Shown one piece after another: positions 1-9,500 of a stretch of 64,000 bases of DNA. Under the pieces are notes generated by a model, which did not search any database, was not told the DNA's origin, and saw nothing but the letters and a program-made list of their open reading frames with translations. How positions within the stretch are numbered: the first letter of the stretch is position 1; each line of letters opens with the position of its first letter. The translations under genes were made by a program, and so were the position numbers. The stretch covers positions 248,001 through 312,000 of the forward strand of contig NZ_CANMAX010000004.1 of NCBI RefSeq assembly GCF_947495995.1. Reading direction: 5' to 3'. Source of the DNA: an uncultured Tenacibaculum sp. (GTDB lineage: Bacteria; Bacteroidota; Bacteroidia; Flavobacteriales; Flavobacteriaceae).

Positions 1-1120
1 CTACACGAATTGTTCTTGTTTCAATTTTATTTTCATCAACGAATATCCATTTAAATTGATTGAATCTTCCAGAATTACGAGTCCAATCTTTATTGTCATC
101 ATTAGAACGTAATGGAGCACCCCAACAACCTTCACCAACATAAACAGTTCCGTTAGTATTATCTCTTACAAAACCTTCATCGCTACCAGAACTTGTAGAA
201 GGTCTTACTGGCCAAGTGGTTTTTACAGTGTGCGCATCACATTCAACAACTAATTGTACTTTGTTATCATAAAAAGTACGAGCCCAATTGCTGTACTGAC
301 TATTTCCTTCTGATTTGAAACGAACGTGAGGACGCATAGGTTTATGATATTGAGCAATTTTCCACTTTGTACTTGAATTGTTAGCCAAATCACTACGTAA
401 CCAACTTGTTTGATTTCCTGAAATAGAAATTTCAGTATTTAAAGTGTAGGTTCTTACTAAATTATTTCCAAAAGTAATTGCATAATAAACACTAGAAGAA
501 GGCGTGTCGAAAAGATTATAAATACTATTATTGCTATCTTCATGATTACCTCTAGCTGCAATAATTGGGAACATTCTTCCGTCTGAAGCAATAGTTAATT
601 GCCAATCGTTAAACCAAGTTTGCCATTGACTATTTGTATCGTCATCTGTCATATCTCCACCGAATAATACAGCGTGAGGTTTTAATTTAGATACTAATAA
701 GTTAGCATTTCTTCTAGGAGTTCTGTTGTTTCTAGAGTCTCCACCAGCAATAAAAGATAATCTACTGTTATCTGATGGTGCAGTTTTAAACCATAATCTA
801 CGACTTGTTCCTTGACTATCTCTAATAACAAAGTAGTAAGCTGTGTTAGGCGTTAATCCAGTTAATCTTACAAAATTATTGTTCATTCCTTTGTAAGATG
901 AAGTTCTACTAGGAGCTGCTGAATTTGGGTAGCTGCTGTAGTTAGTTCCGAAATCTGTAGTTCCAAAATATACTCTTGGATTACTACCAGAAGTTTGATT
1001 CCATCCTATTACTATTGAAGTTGCAGGATTTCCTCTTAATGTTAAACGATACTTATCGTTGTTGGCGTTAGCGTTAAATCCAATACAAAAAAGGATCGCT
1101 AAAAAAAGAAGTTTTTTCAT
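1..1120 (-). CDS. Purple acid phosphatase-like metallophosphoesterase, C-terminus cut off by the window edge
   Basis: Reading the minus strand from ATG at 1118-1120 gives an uninterrupted frame to the window edge. A signal peptide (MKKLLFLAILFCIGFNANA) is followed by a fibronectin-III-like N-terminal domain and then a calcineurin-like phosphoesterase domain. The metal-binding motifs appear in order: GGDSR, GGDMTDDD, RGNHED, a YHKP segment, and ECDAH where related enzymes usually have GHxH. This arrangement matches the purple acid phosphatase family, so an exported phosphomonoesterase or related hydrolase is likely. The substrate cannot be told. Since the 3' end is missing, it is unknown whether a type IX secretion C-terminal domain follows. 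Its start faces the membrane-protein gene at 1291 across a 170-bp AT-rich gap. Confidence 0.85.
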   Translation of the reverse strand, partial: MKKLLFLAILFCIGFNANANNDKYRLTLRGNPATSIVIGWNQTSGSNPRVYFGTTDFGTNYSSYPNSAAPSRTSSYKGMNNNFVRLTGLTPNTAYYFVIRDSQGTSRRLWFKTAPSDNSRLSFIAGGDSRNNRTPRRNANLLVSKLKPHAVLFGGDMTDDDTNSQWQTWFNDWQLTIASDGRMFPIIAARGNHEDSNNSIYNLFDTPSSSVYYAITFGNNLVRTYTLNTEISISGNQTSWLRSDLANNSSTKWKIAQYHKPMRPHVRFKSEGNSQYSNWARTFYDNKVQLVVECDAHTVKTTWPVRPSTSSGSDEGFVRDNTNGTVYVGEGCWGAPLRSNDDNKDWTRNSGRFNQFKWIFVDENKIETRTIRV

Positions 1121-1290
1121 GATGAAGTAGGGGTTAATTGGTTAAGCTGTGGCGAAAGTAAAAAAGTTGAAAACTATTTTACTTTCAATTTTAATTCTTA
1201 ATTTAAAATTAAAATACATAACTTTTATTTCAAGTAAATTTAACGTCTTTGTTTTTAATAATTAACCTTCTTTACACGTAATTTGACTTT

Positions 1291-2154
1291 ATGAATAAAC
1301 CTAACCTCCTAAAATTATCTGTTTTTTTTATTTTCATCGGTAGAGCCTGGCAACACTTGTTTTGGGACGCTCCTTATCGAACTTTTTTCTGGGATGAATC
1401 ACTTTTAAAACCTATTGTGGAAAATTGGTTTGGTGTTTCATGGACAACTTATGCGACAAGTCCAAATACAGATGTATTTGTACAATCTTTAATTATAAGT
1501 AAAGGTATTTTATACTGTATTGCTGCTGTAAGTAGTTTGCTGATCACTAAAAAGAATAAGAAAGTTTTTAAGATTCCTATCTATTTGGGAGGATTAAGTT
1601 TAATAATCTTGACATTATTATTAACTAAAGAGAAGTTTTATCATTTCGCTCAATTTTTCGAGCATAGTATTCAGTTCGGTTTACCATTTGTGCTCTTATA
1701 TACTTTGAAAGATAGTTTCAACTTAGATAGGTTAATTTTCACATTAAAGGTTTTAATCGCTATTACTTTCTTTTCACACGGACTTTATGCTTTTGGTGCT
1801 TATCCTGTTCCTGGAAAATTTGTAGACATGGTAATTAATATCATGGGTGTTTCAGAGTCTTTTGCGATTACTTTCTTGTATGTAGCAGGTATTTTAGATT
1901 TTGTTTTAGCGGTTTTAATTTTTATTCCTAAGGTTGATACTTATGCATTAATCTACGCTGTAGCTTGGGGATTGTTAACTGCTTTGGCAAGAATTGTAGC
2001 GAATTTTTATATTGATTTTCCTATACAATCCATTCATCAAAATTTATATCAAGTTATCTACAGATTACCACATGGTTTGGTTCCTTTACTAGTATTGTTT
2101 CTTAATCGAAGTATAATACGGAATGAGCAATATTCTAGAGCATATTTATCTTAA
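1291..2154 (+). CDS. Polytopic membrane protein of unknown function
   Basis: The 287-residue product is almost entirely hydrophobic, with about seven or eight predicted membrane segments and short charged loops. The N-terminus starts in a membrane segment and has an aromatic-rich extracytoplasmic stretch (WQHLFWDAPYRTFFWDES). The general look, with several His and Trp residues near membrane borders, recalls DoxX-like or quinol-associated small membrane proteins, but I see no diagnostic motif. No partner gene is evident: the upstream gene diverges and the next larger gene converges. The ATG is preceded by an AT-rich leader with no clear Shine-Dalgarno, usual in this phylum. Confidence 0.7.
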   Translation: MNKPNLLKLSVFFIFIGRAWQHLFWDAPYRTFFWDESLLKPIVENWFGVSWTTYATSPNTDVFVQSLIISKGILYCIAAVSSLLITKKNKKVFKIPIYLGGLSLIILTLLLTKEKFYHFAQFFEHSIQFGLPFVLLYTLKDSFNLDRLIFTLKVLIAITFFSHGLYAFGAYPVPGKFVDMVINIMGVSESFAITFLYVAGILDFVLAVLIFIPKVDTYALIYAVAWGLLTALARIVANFYIDFPIQSIHQNLYQVIYRLPHGLVPLLVLFLNRSIIRNEQYSRAYLS

Positions 2155-2331
2155 TTAACGTATTGAAAGACAATTTTTTATTTGTTTTTGTTGGTTTTGC
2201 ATTAGTTTAACATAACATAGTGTTAATATTAACTGAGTTTTACGACCATTCATCTATAATTCCTATATTTCAGTCTTATAATTTATAAATTTATATAGTC
2301 GAATAATATTAATCCCCAAAAATTATAGATT

Positions 2332-2490
2332 ATGATCACCAATGCCGTGTTAGTCAAAAAGTTGAATTTTAAAAGTGTCGATAAACAAATAATACTTGAG
2401 TTAATTAAATCAGAAGAATATTTTAAAAAAGAAAGTACTTTAAGTAACGAAGAATTAGTGCATTTGATTCGTTTACAGGTAAGTAATTAA
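2332..2490 (+). CDS. Small hypothetical protein, 52 residues
   Basis: An ATG at 2332 opens a 53-codon frame ending TAA at 2488-2490, one base before the end of the convergent gene at 2492. The product (starts MITNAVLVKKLNFKSVDKQI) is charged and probably helical, with no signal peptide or membrane segment. The codon choice looks like real coding sequence of this genome. It stands alone between two larger genes. I recognise no family, and it could be a chance frame. Confidence 0.45.
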   Translation: MITNAVLVKKLNFKSVDKQIILELIKSEEYFKKESTLSNEELVHLIRLQVSN

Positions 2491-2491
2491 T

Positions 2492-4024
2492 CTAATAATG
2501 ATATCTGTAAGTGAAAATATGCGCTTTCGGATTAAAGTTCTTCTTAAAAGAATAGAGATGTGAAAAACTCTTTTCCATGAAGCCATTCAAATTATCACAA
2601 TATCTGTAACCTTTAGTTTTATACAATGTATTGTTTGTGTAAGTATGTTCAAATGTATAAAACAGTTTTTTTCCTTCTAAAGAATAAGGTTTACCAAGTC
2701 TTCTGTGATTGAATAGCGTTGGCGACGCTATGCTAAATTCGCCATAAATATTTTTTACATTATTAGTTGATAGATTCTTAACATAGTTGTGTAACATGTG
2801 AAATGAACTAGGCGCATTATAATTACTCTTTAGTTGATATACAAATCGATCTAGTCTACTATTAAAATCATACAATGTGTGGAAAAGCATCATAGCATTA
2901 TTTGTAAAATGCATTAAATCAAACTCCTCACTATTATAAATATCTTTCAGTAAATTTTTCTCAGGGTTTAAATATTTATCATATTCATAAGTAAATGTAT
3001 ATGTGATTTTTGGATATTTTAAAGTCTCGTCTTTTGTACTTAAATAGTAAGCAAATTCTTTAGCTGTTTTATAAGGCATGTCATATTGAAACTCAACAGG
3101 AAACTTGTTTTCCGCTAATACTTCGTAATATTCCATTTCGGTGAATCGCTTTTTGCTATTGAAATGTGAAAGAACATTATTTTTAAAATTAGAGTAAATA
3201 GAGTCTGTAGGGAATCTGAAAAACTTATATTCTTCTTTCATACCTATTGTGATTTTAGGAATAAATTCAAAAGTCACTTTAGTAACATTATCATTCTTAT
3301 AATCGAAAATCAACTTTAAAGAAATAGAATCTTTAGGAGCTCGATAAAATTTATCTTTTAGATAAGTAGGATCTATTTTAATTTCTTTTATGCGTTTATT
3401 TTCAGTTTTTACATCAAAGCTAAATTGATTAATACTGTCGAAAGATGAAATAAAACTACGATAAGGGTCATCTCTTTTACCAATATTGTCTGTAGAAGAA
3501 AATGTATATTTAAATTGACTATCATTTAAATAATCAAATGAATATAGATCGGTTGTGAACTGAGGATTTTCTTTCCTCTTTTTATGGTTTACAGCTTCTA
3601 AACTATCCAGAGCCTTCTCAGATGTCATTAATCGAGCAAATAGATCAGAAGAAACTCGATTAACAATTTTTTTAGGAAAGCTATCTTTTAATGTGATGAT
3701 TCTATTTTTTGAATCTTTAGTAACTACAAATTTATTTATAGATTTTTTTCTCAGAAAGCGTCCATTTACCGTTTTTGAGAACAATCGAGCTTTAATCTCG
3801 TCAGCTCCATAAGGGTTTGATTTACTTAAATTCGGGACATTAAAATTAATAGTATCGAATTTTCCATTTTTATAAAGGAAAACATTGTCTACAACATATT
3901 CGCCTTCAACTTCAGGATGCCAAATATGATCATAAATCGTAGAAATTTTACGTAATTTTTTCTGAGCAAAAGTTTGAACAGAAATACATAAGAAAAATAC
4001 TAGTAAATAGAAAAGCTTATTCAT
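2492..4024 (-). CDS. Secreted protein of unknown function
   Basis: The 510-residue protein has a clear Sec signal peptide (MNKLFYLLVFFLCISVQTFA, cleavage before QKK). The mature part is rich in Lys, Asp, Phe and Tyr with alternating beta-like stretches and no cysteine cluster or enzymatic motif that I recognise. There is no type IX sorting domain at the C-terminus, so it is likely periplasmic or attached by other means. It is a single-gene unit: the next gene upstream (SnoaL-like) is separated by about 190 bp containing a terminator. Function unknown. Confidence 0.7.
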   Translation of the reverse strand: MNKLFYLLVFFLCISVQTFAQKKLRKISTIYDHIWHPEVEGEYVVDNVFLYKNGKFDTINFNVPNLSKSNPYGADEIKARLFSKTVNGRFLRKKSINKFVVTKDSKNRIITLKDSFPKKIVNRVSSDLFARLMTSEKALDSLEAVNHKKRKENPQFTTDLYSFDYLNDSQFKYTFSSTDNIGKRDDPYRSFISSFDSINQFSFDVKTENKRIKEIKIDPTYLKDKFYRAPKDSISLKLIFDYKNDNVTKVTFEFIPKITIGMKEEYKFFRFPTDSIYSNFKNNVLSHFNSKKRFTEMEYYEVLAENKFPVEFQYDMPYKTAKEFAYYLSTKDETLKYPKITYTFTYEYDKYLNPEKNLLKDIYNSEEFDLMHFTNNAMMLFHTLYDFNSRLDRFVYQLKSNYNAPSSFHMLHNYVKNLSTNNVKNIYGEFSIASPTLFNHRRLGKPYSLEGKKLFYTFEHTYTNNTLYKTKGYRYCDNLNGFMEKSFSHLYSFKKNFNPKAHIFTYRYHY

Positions 4025-4130
4025 TGATCAATTTTTGATAAAAAGATGTGTTCCGAAGGAACAAATCAATACAATGATTTAAAGTTAGCTTTTATTATTG
4101 ATTCCACATTTGCAGAATTCAAAAAAAATA

Positions 4131-4159
4131 AACCTCAATTCAAATTAAGAATTGAGGTT
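4131..4159 (-). terminator. Rho-independent terminator of the SnoaL-like gene
   Basis: A perfect 10-bp stem (AACCTCAATT at 4131-4140 with AATTGAGGTT at 4150-4159, 9-nt loop) is followed on the minus strand by a T-rich tract (complement of 4121-4130). It sits 57 bp downstream of the minus-strand stop at 4216. Confidence 0.8.
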
Positions 4160-4215
4160 TTATGTATTAACAATAAGACCCAAAGTTAATACAGCTTATA
4201 TATACTACTAAAAAA

Positions 4216-5127
4216 TTACTTGTTATGATATGCTTTTGATACCGCATAACTATCTTCGAACCAGTTCCAAAGAATTACTTTTCCGTCTTTAACTTTTACA
4301 CGTAAAGCATATGTGAATTCTTCTGTTTTTTTATTGGATTTGGTAAGTTTACCAATCATTTTACCGAAAAAAGCAGCAGTATTATCTTTAGATAAAGCAT
4401 CGCTTGGTTCCCATTTTATAGTTTTAAAGTTAGAACCAAAACTAGGTAAGAATTTCTCTAAGATTGTTTTTTTACCTTTCCACGGTCCAATCCATGGCAA
4501 ACTTTTATCACCTTCGTTATGTCAAACCATATCGTCATGCATTAAGTCCATCATTTTTTTCATATCTCCTTTACCCATGGCTCCCATAAATTCCATAGCA
4601 ACTTTCATGGTTTCATCAGAAGCACCATTTTTAGGTTTTAATTGTTGCATTGCAGTTGTCCAATCTTCAATATGATTAGTATTTACAAACTTTCCATCTT
4701 TCATGGTATGAACGTCAATAGTCATAATTTTAAATGATTTAGAACCATCGGTTTGTAATCCCATAAAGTTTCCGTTTGGAGTTCCAGTAGCAATACTTCT
4801 AACCACGTATTGATCACCGTTATTTATAACTTGTTGCACATCCCATTTTAAATCAGGAATTAATTTCCAAAAGAACTCTAATTGTCCCATTAATTCTTTT
4901 GCTCCTTTTGCTCCACTAGAGTTAGAAGAAGTATAATTTTCAGCCATTAACGGAGTAAGAACAGTTGTTGGTTGCGTTTCTTTATTAACAGTTAATGCTT
5001 TTTGGTAAAAAACAGAAATCGCTTCTTTGTTTTTAGTAACCTCACTAGAATTATTCTTTTGAGCATTACATCCAGTAATAAGAAAAGTTAAGTATAGCAT
5101 ACTACAAAGAGAAATCAATCTTTTCAT
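4216..5127 (-). pseudogene. SnoaL/NTF2-like lipoprotein, interrupted by an in-frame TGA
   Basis: The N-terminal 201 codons encode a lipoprotein signal (lipobox LITGC, Cys20) and a SnoaL-like polyketide-cyclase/NTF2 fold domain (ends around HIEDWTTAMQQL), then the start of a second such domain. At 4522-4524 a TGA follows DLMHDDMV. The very same frame continues without a shift through HNEGDKSLPWIGPWKGKK and on to a stop at 4216, giving a complete second domain of about 100 residues. NTF2-like domains often carry Trp at this place (V-W-H), so the TGA is most simply a TGG-to-TGA nonsense change. Total length without the stop would be 303 residues. It is either a recent pseudogene making a truncated one-domain protein or a base-calling error. 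The AraC gene lies just upstream on the same strand and might regulate it. Confidence 0.75.
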
Positions 5128-5225
5128 GATAAATTGGTTTAGTATTAAGTTATCACAAAAGTATATTGAGCTTACATTGTATTGAGGTAAAAAAAGATAT
5201 TTTTAGGGTAAAAATGAGAAAGTTG

Positions 5226-6098
5226 TTATTTGTTTAAAGCTTTGAATTCTTTTGGGGAAAGTTGTGTTCTTTTTCTGAAGAATTTAAAAAAGTTTGTAGA
5301 AGAGTCGAAACCGACATGATATGCAATTTCAGTTAAAGAAAGTTGAGAGTTGATAATGAGACGCTTAATTTGTAAAATTAAAATCTCATCAATAAAAGAT
5401 TTAACAGGTTTACCAATAATACTTTGTGTAATATTATTTAAAGTTTTTGAAGTAACTCCCATTTTGTCAGCATAATAAGAAACTTTTTTGCTTTCAAAGC
5501 ATTCTTTTTCAATGAGTTCTTGTAATTTGATGAAGTTTAAATGATAATGTTGATTATTGAAATTCTTATTGTTTTTTGACTTAATACGAAGTAGTTTTAA
5601 TATTAAAACTTGTACCAAGCTTCTAATAATGGCAATAGAATAAGAATCGTTATCACGAGAAAATTCTGTTTGAATTTGTACTACAATATTGTAAATCTCT
5701 TCAAAATCCTCATTATTTAATTGGATTTTTGGAATACTTAACATTTCATTAAAAAGCTGGAAAAGTTTTAGTGTTTCAAATTTATCAGAGTATTTGATAA
5801 TAAAATCTTCGGTAAAAACCAGAATATTGCCTTTAGCTTCTGATTTATGAAATTTATGAATGTTGTTTTTTCTTAAGATAAAAATAGAACCTTTTTGATA
5901 CGAATAATTTTGGTAGTTTATACTGTGAGTTCCATTGCCTTCAGTAATTAAAAAGATCACATAAAAAGAAACTTTATGATGGTCAAACTGATTATGATCT
6001 ACAGGTTTCAATTCTATAACATCATTTAAATCAACAAAATCAAAATAAAAATGATCAACCTTTTTTTGTTTAAAAGTAACTTGTTGTATTTGTTGCAT
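5226..6098 (-). CDS. AraC-family transcriptional regulator
   Basis: The 290-residue protein has an N-terminal cupin-like sensor region (about residues 30-110, containing VIFLITEGNGTHSINY) and a C-terminal AraC DNA-binding domain (about 190-290). The two helix-turn-helix motifs and the typical tail are visible: LTEIAYHVGFDSSTNFFKFF followed by KRTQLSPKEFKAL. The length is usual for the AraC family. It follows the DUF4174 gene with a 26-bp gap on the same strand and precedes the SnoaL-like gene by 98 bp. The neighbouring lipoprotein gene or the alpha-2-macroglobulin operon are the obvious candidate targets, but this is inference. Confidence 0.92.
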   Translation of the reverse strand: MQQIQQVTFKQKKVDHFYFDFVDLNDVIELKPVDHNQFDHHKVSFYVIFLITEGNGTHSINYQNYSYQKGSIFILRKNNIHKFHKSEAKGNILVFTEDFIIKYSDKFETLKLFQLFNEMLSIPKIQLNNEDFEEIYNIVVQIQTEFSRDNDSYSIAIIRSLVQVLILKLLRIKSKNNKNFNNQHYHLNFIKLQELIEKECFESKKVSYYADKMGVTSKTLNNITQSIIGKPVKSFIDEILILQIKRLIINSQLSLTEIAYHVGFDSSTNFFKFFRKRTQLSPKEFKALNK

Positions 6099-6124
6099 TT
6101 TTTATGAATTGATAATCAATCGAA

Positions 6125-6589
6125 TTAATTTTTTCTTAGTTCAGATCTGCGCATTGGCATTCCATCAATAAGAGTTAAAAGTAATTCCTTTGTAAAAACC
6201 TTTTGCTTCACAGTTTTTTTAATGCCTCCATCTAAGCCAATTAATAAGACTTTAAAGTCCGTTTTTCTCGAAGAATATTTTTTGTATAAAGCATCATTTA
6301 CGAACCAAGACCCAATAATAGTTTTACCATTTGTGTAAGTTATTTCTCGAGCTCTATTTTTTTGAATATCAAAAACTTTTAATTTTCGCTCTTCAAAAGC
6401 TTTAGGATTATCTATAAATTCAGATAATTGTTTATGGTATACTGCGTCATTTGTATTGTTGGTTACGATTAAAACAACTCTGTTTTTCCATTTTAAAGAC
6501 TTTAAATTTATGCTTTGTGAGAAAGAGTTTAATCCCATCAACAACAAAGCATAAAAAATAAGTCCTTTTGTTTTTTTAAGTATTCGCAT
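6125..6589 (-). CDS. DUF4174 domain protein, exported
   Basis: This 154-residue protein has a signal peptide (hydrophobic stretch ending MGLNSFSQ). A compact domain ends in the GMPMRRSE stretch that I associate with DUF4174, a thioredoxin-like family of unknown function whose members often end in DGMPMRR. No CxxC is present, so a redox role is not supported. It begins 5 bp after the alpha-2-macroglobulin gene on the same strand, so the two are probably co-transcribed. Confidence 0.8.
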   Translation of the reverse strand: MRILKKTKGLIFYALLLMGLNSFSQSINLKSLKWKNRVVLIVTNNTNDAVYHKQLSEFIDNPKAFEERKLKVFDIQKNRAREITYTNGKTIIGSWFVNDALYKKYSSRKTDFKVLLIGLDGGIKKTVKQKVFTKELLLTLIDGMPMRRSELRKN

Positions 6590-6594
6590 AACGA

Positions 6595-9500
6595 TTATTT
6601 AATTTTCACACGTATTCCTTTAGAATGACTAGAAAATTCAGGAGCATACATGTTTTGTATTGTGGTAATTCCGTTACTAAAATCACCTTTATTATTTACT
6701 CGAATATCGTATTCAAAAACATAAACTCCTTTTGGTAAACGATCGAAAAAGAAATTTGTAGCTGCGTCTGTAGTACTTTCATAATAACCTAAGCCATCTT
6801 GCCATTTGTATTTCGATAATACATTAGTTGGTTCGAAAGCAGAAGCGCGCATATCTTTCATATGAATAAACTCCATATCTCTATCTACTTTTAATTCAAT
6901 ACGTACAGTAACTAAATCTCCCACTTGTAAATTGTTATCAGTAATATCAATTAGTTTTTTACCTCTGTCTGAATTTACCTTTTTGAATAGTTTTTTAGTT
7001 AATTGTAATGGTGTTTTTGCATGAGAAATTTTATCTAAATCTTCAAAATATTGCCAATACAATCCGCCCCAAGCGATACCTTTATTGTTTTTTGTTAAAG
7101 TGACTGTAGCTTTATCAGAAGTAACTTCTTTGTTTTTCCAATTGGTTTTAAAATAACCTGTACCAGCTTCAATTTTTGTATTTTCTAATTTAGTCGGATC
7201 TATAATTTCTTTACCAACTTTTACAGTAACTAATTCGTTAGAAGCTAACCAATTTGTTCCTTTAAAAAGTAAAGCATAGATAGCATTTGTTGTCGCTTTT
7301 GTTGTTTTCCACTCGCTTACTTGTTTGTTTTTAAGTAGCCAAATTTTAAGGTTATCGATAGTTTTTTCATCATTCTTAATTTCAGCAAACGTTTCAATTA
7401 ATAAACTTTGTGTTGCTATCGGAGCTTGATGCCAATACCATCCACTTTTATTTTCTTTCCAATACATTCCAAATTCTTCAGAAGTAATACTATTTTCTTC
7501 TAAAGATTTTAAAATTAAGTTGGCTTTAGATTTGTTGTTCGTTCTAAATTGAATTAAAGCATTTAATCCTTTACCGTACAAGTTGAAATCATTCCAATAT
7601 TTAGCAGCTTGTTGAGTGTAATAGTCAATTGCTTTTTGAGTCGATTTTTGAATTTTAATTTCATCAAAGAAACTTCTCATGTATAAATATTGAAGATCAT
7701 AATAACTGATATGAGACTCTGCTAAATATTTATCATAAGCTCTTTTACCGTCTAAAGCTTTTACTCGTTTTGCTCGTTCTAGTAACTTTTCATATTTATT
7801 TTCATATTCATAATCTAAAAACTGAATAGCGTCTCCAATAATGTTTTCAGCAGTATGGTCATTAATTTTTATTCCTAACTTTTGTAAATGACCAAAACCA
7901 GTTACGATATGATTTGTAATTCCAATATTAGCATATCGTCCTCCTTTAAACCAAGGAAATCCTCCGTTATCCATTTGCATATACTGAAGCTTTCGAATGG
8001 CGTTTGTTTGCTCCGCTTGCATTTTATTCAAATCAAATAATAAAGCAATACGCTTTTTTTGTTCTGATTCTGATTGGGCATCACGTAACCAAGGAGTTTC
8101 TTGAATGATAATAGATTTTAATTCTTGATTTTTTTCAAGATTACTGATTAATGCTTCACTACTTTTCCATTGATTAAATACAGCTTTAATTTTCGGATTA
8201 CTATTGGCAATATAACTCGCTAAAGTATTTGCATAATAACGTGAAAATGTTTGCTCTGAACATTCATAAGGATATTCCATTAAGTATGGAAGTGCTTGCA
8301 CAGCTTGCCAAACTGGATTTGAAGTTACCTCTAATGTTAATTGATGATGTTTAAGCGTAGTAGAAGTATTATTTTTTAGCTTATTAAGTGTGAATGTCTT
8401 TGTTTGATTTCCTCGAACCCACATCGGTAATGTTTCAGTAACCAACATACGATTCGAAAGTACGGGAAGTACATTTTGTTCTCCATCACTAAAGTTTCCT
8501 GCTTGCGCAACAATTTTAAAACTAACTGCTTGAATTGTTTCTGGAATTGTTAAGTCCCACGAAACATTGGTATTTCCTTCTGCATCTACGGTAAAGCTTT
8601 TTTGTGTTTCTAAGTTGTTTAAATCAGTATCAATAGCTTTTCCTGTAATAGGGTCTGTTATTAATAACTGACTTGTTCCTTGCAGCTCTTTATCTGTTAA
8701 ATTACTAATTTTCGCACTTACAGTAATTTGATCTTTCTCTCTTAAAAAACGAGGTGTATTTGGTATTACCATTAACTCTTTCTGAGTTACTGTTTCTAGA
8801 GTTTCTGTAGCAGTATGTAAATTTTTAGAATGCGCTAATAATTGTAATTTCCATTTTGTTAAAGCCTCAGGGATTGTAAAATTAAAAGAAACATTTCCAT
8901 CTTTGTCTGTTACCAATTGTGGGTAGAAAAATGCGGTTTCTTGTAAATTTTTACGTGCTTCTATATTAGATAATGGTTTTTTGTTTTCTTCACCATATTC
9001 ATCTTGAGAGTTTTTAGGTGCCCATCCATCGGAATTTTCTTCTGTGCTATCTTCTCTTCCCAGAAAACCGAAAGATTCAGCTTCTGCGGCTTCAGGTTTA
9101 GCAAGTAATTTTTCGCTTCTTCCTCTTGTTTTTCTTTTCATAGGAGCAGGAGAAGCTACACCTGCTACAACTACTTCTTCTAAAACAGCATCATCTTCCA
9201 AACGTAAAATAATGTTAGAGAAATTAGTTACTTGTATTTCTCTTGTTCTCATGCCGACAAAACTAAATACAAGAATATCTCCTTTTTTTACATCGATAGA
9301 AAATTTTCCATCAAAATCAGTTTCTACTCCTTTAGAACTACCTAAAACTTGTACATTAACTCCAGGTAATGGTCCAGAAATATCAGAAATAACTCCTGAA
9401 ACTTTACCAGTAAAAGTGCCAGATGTAGATAATATAGGTCCGGCTCTTAATGTATTTAAGTATCTAGTATTTTCCCATTTACTATTATTGAAATTAAATC

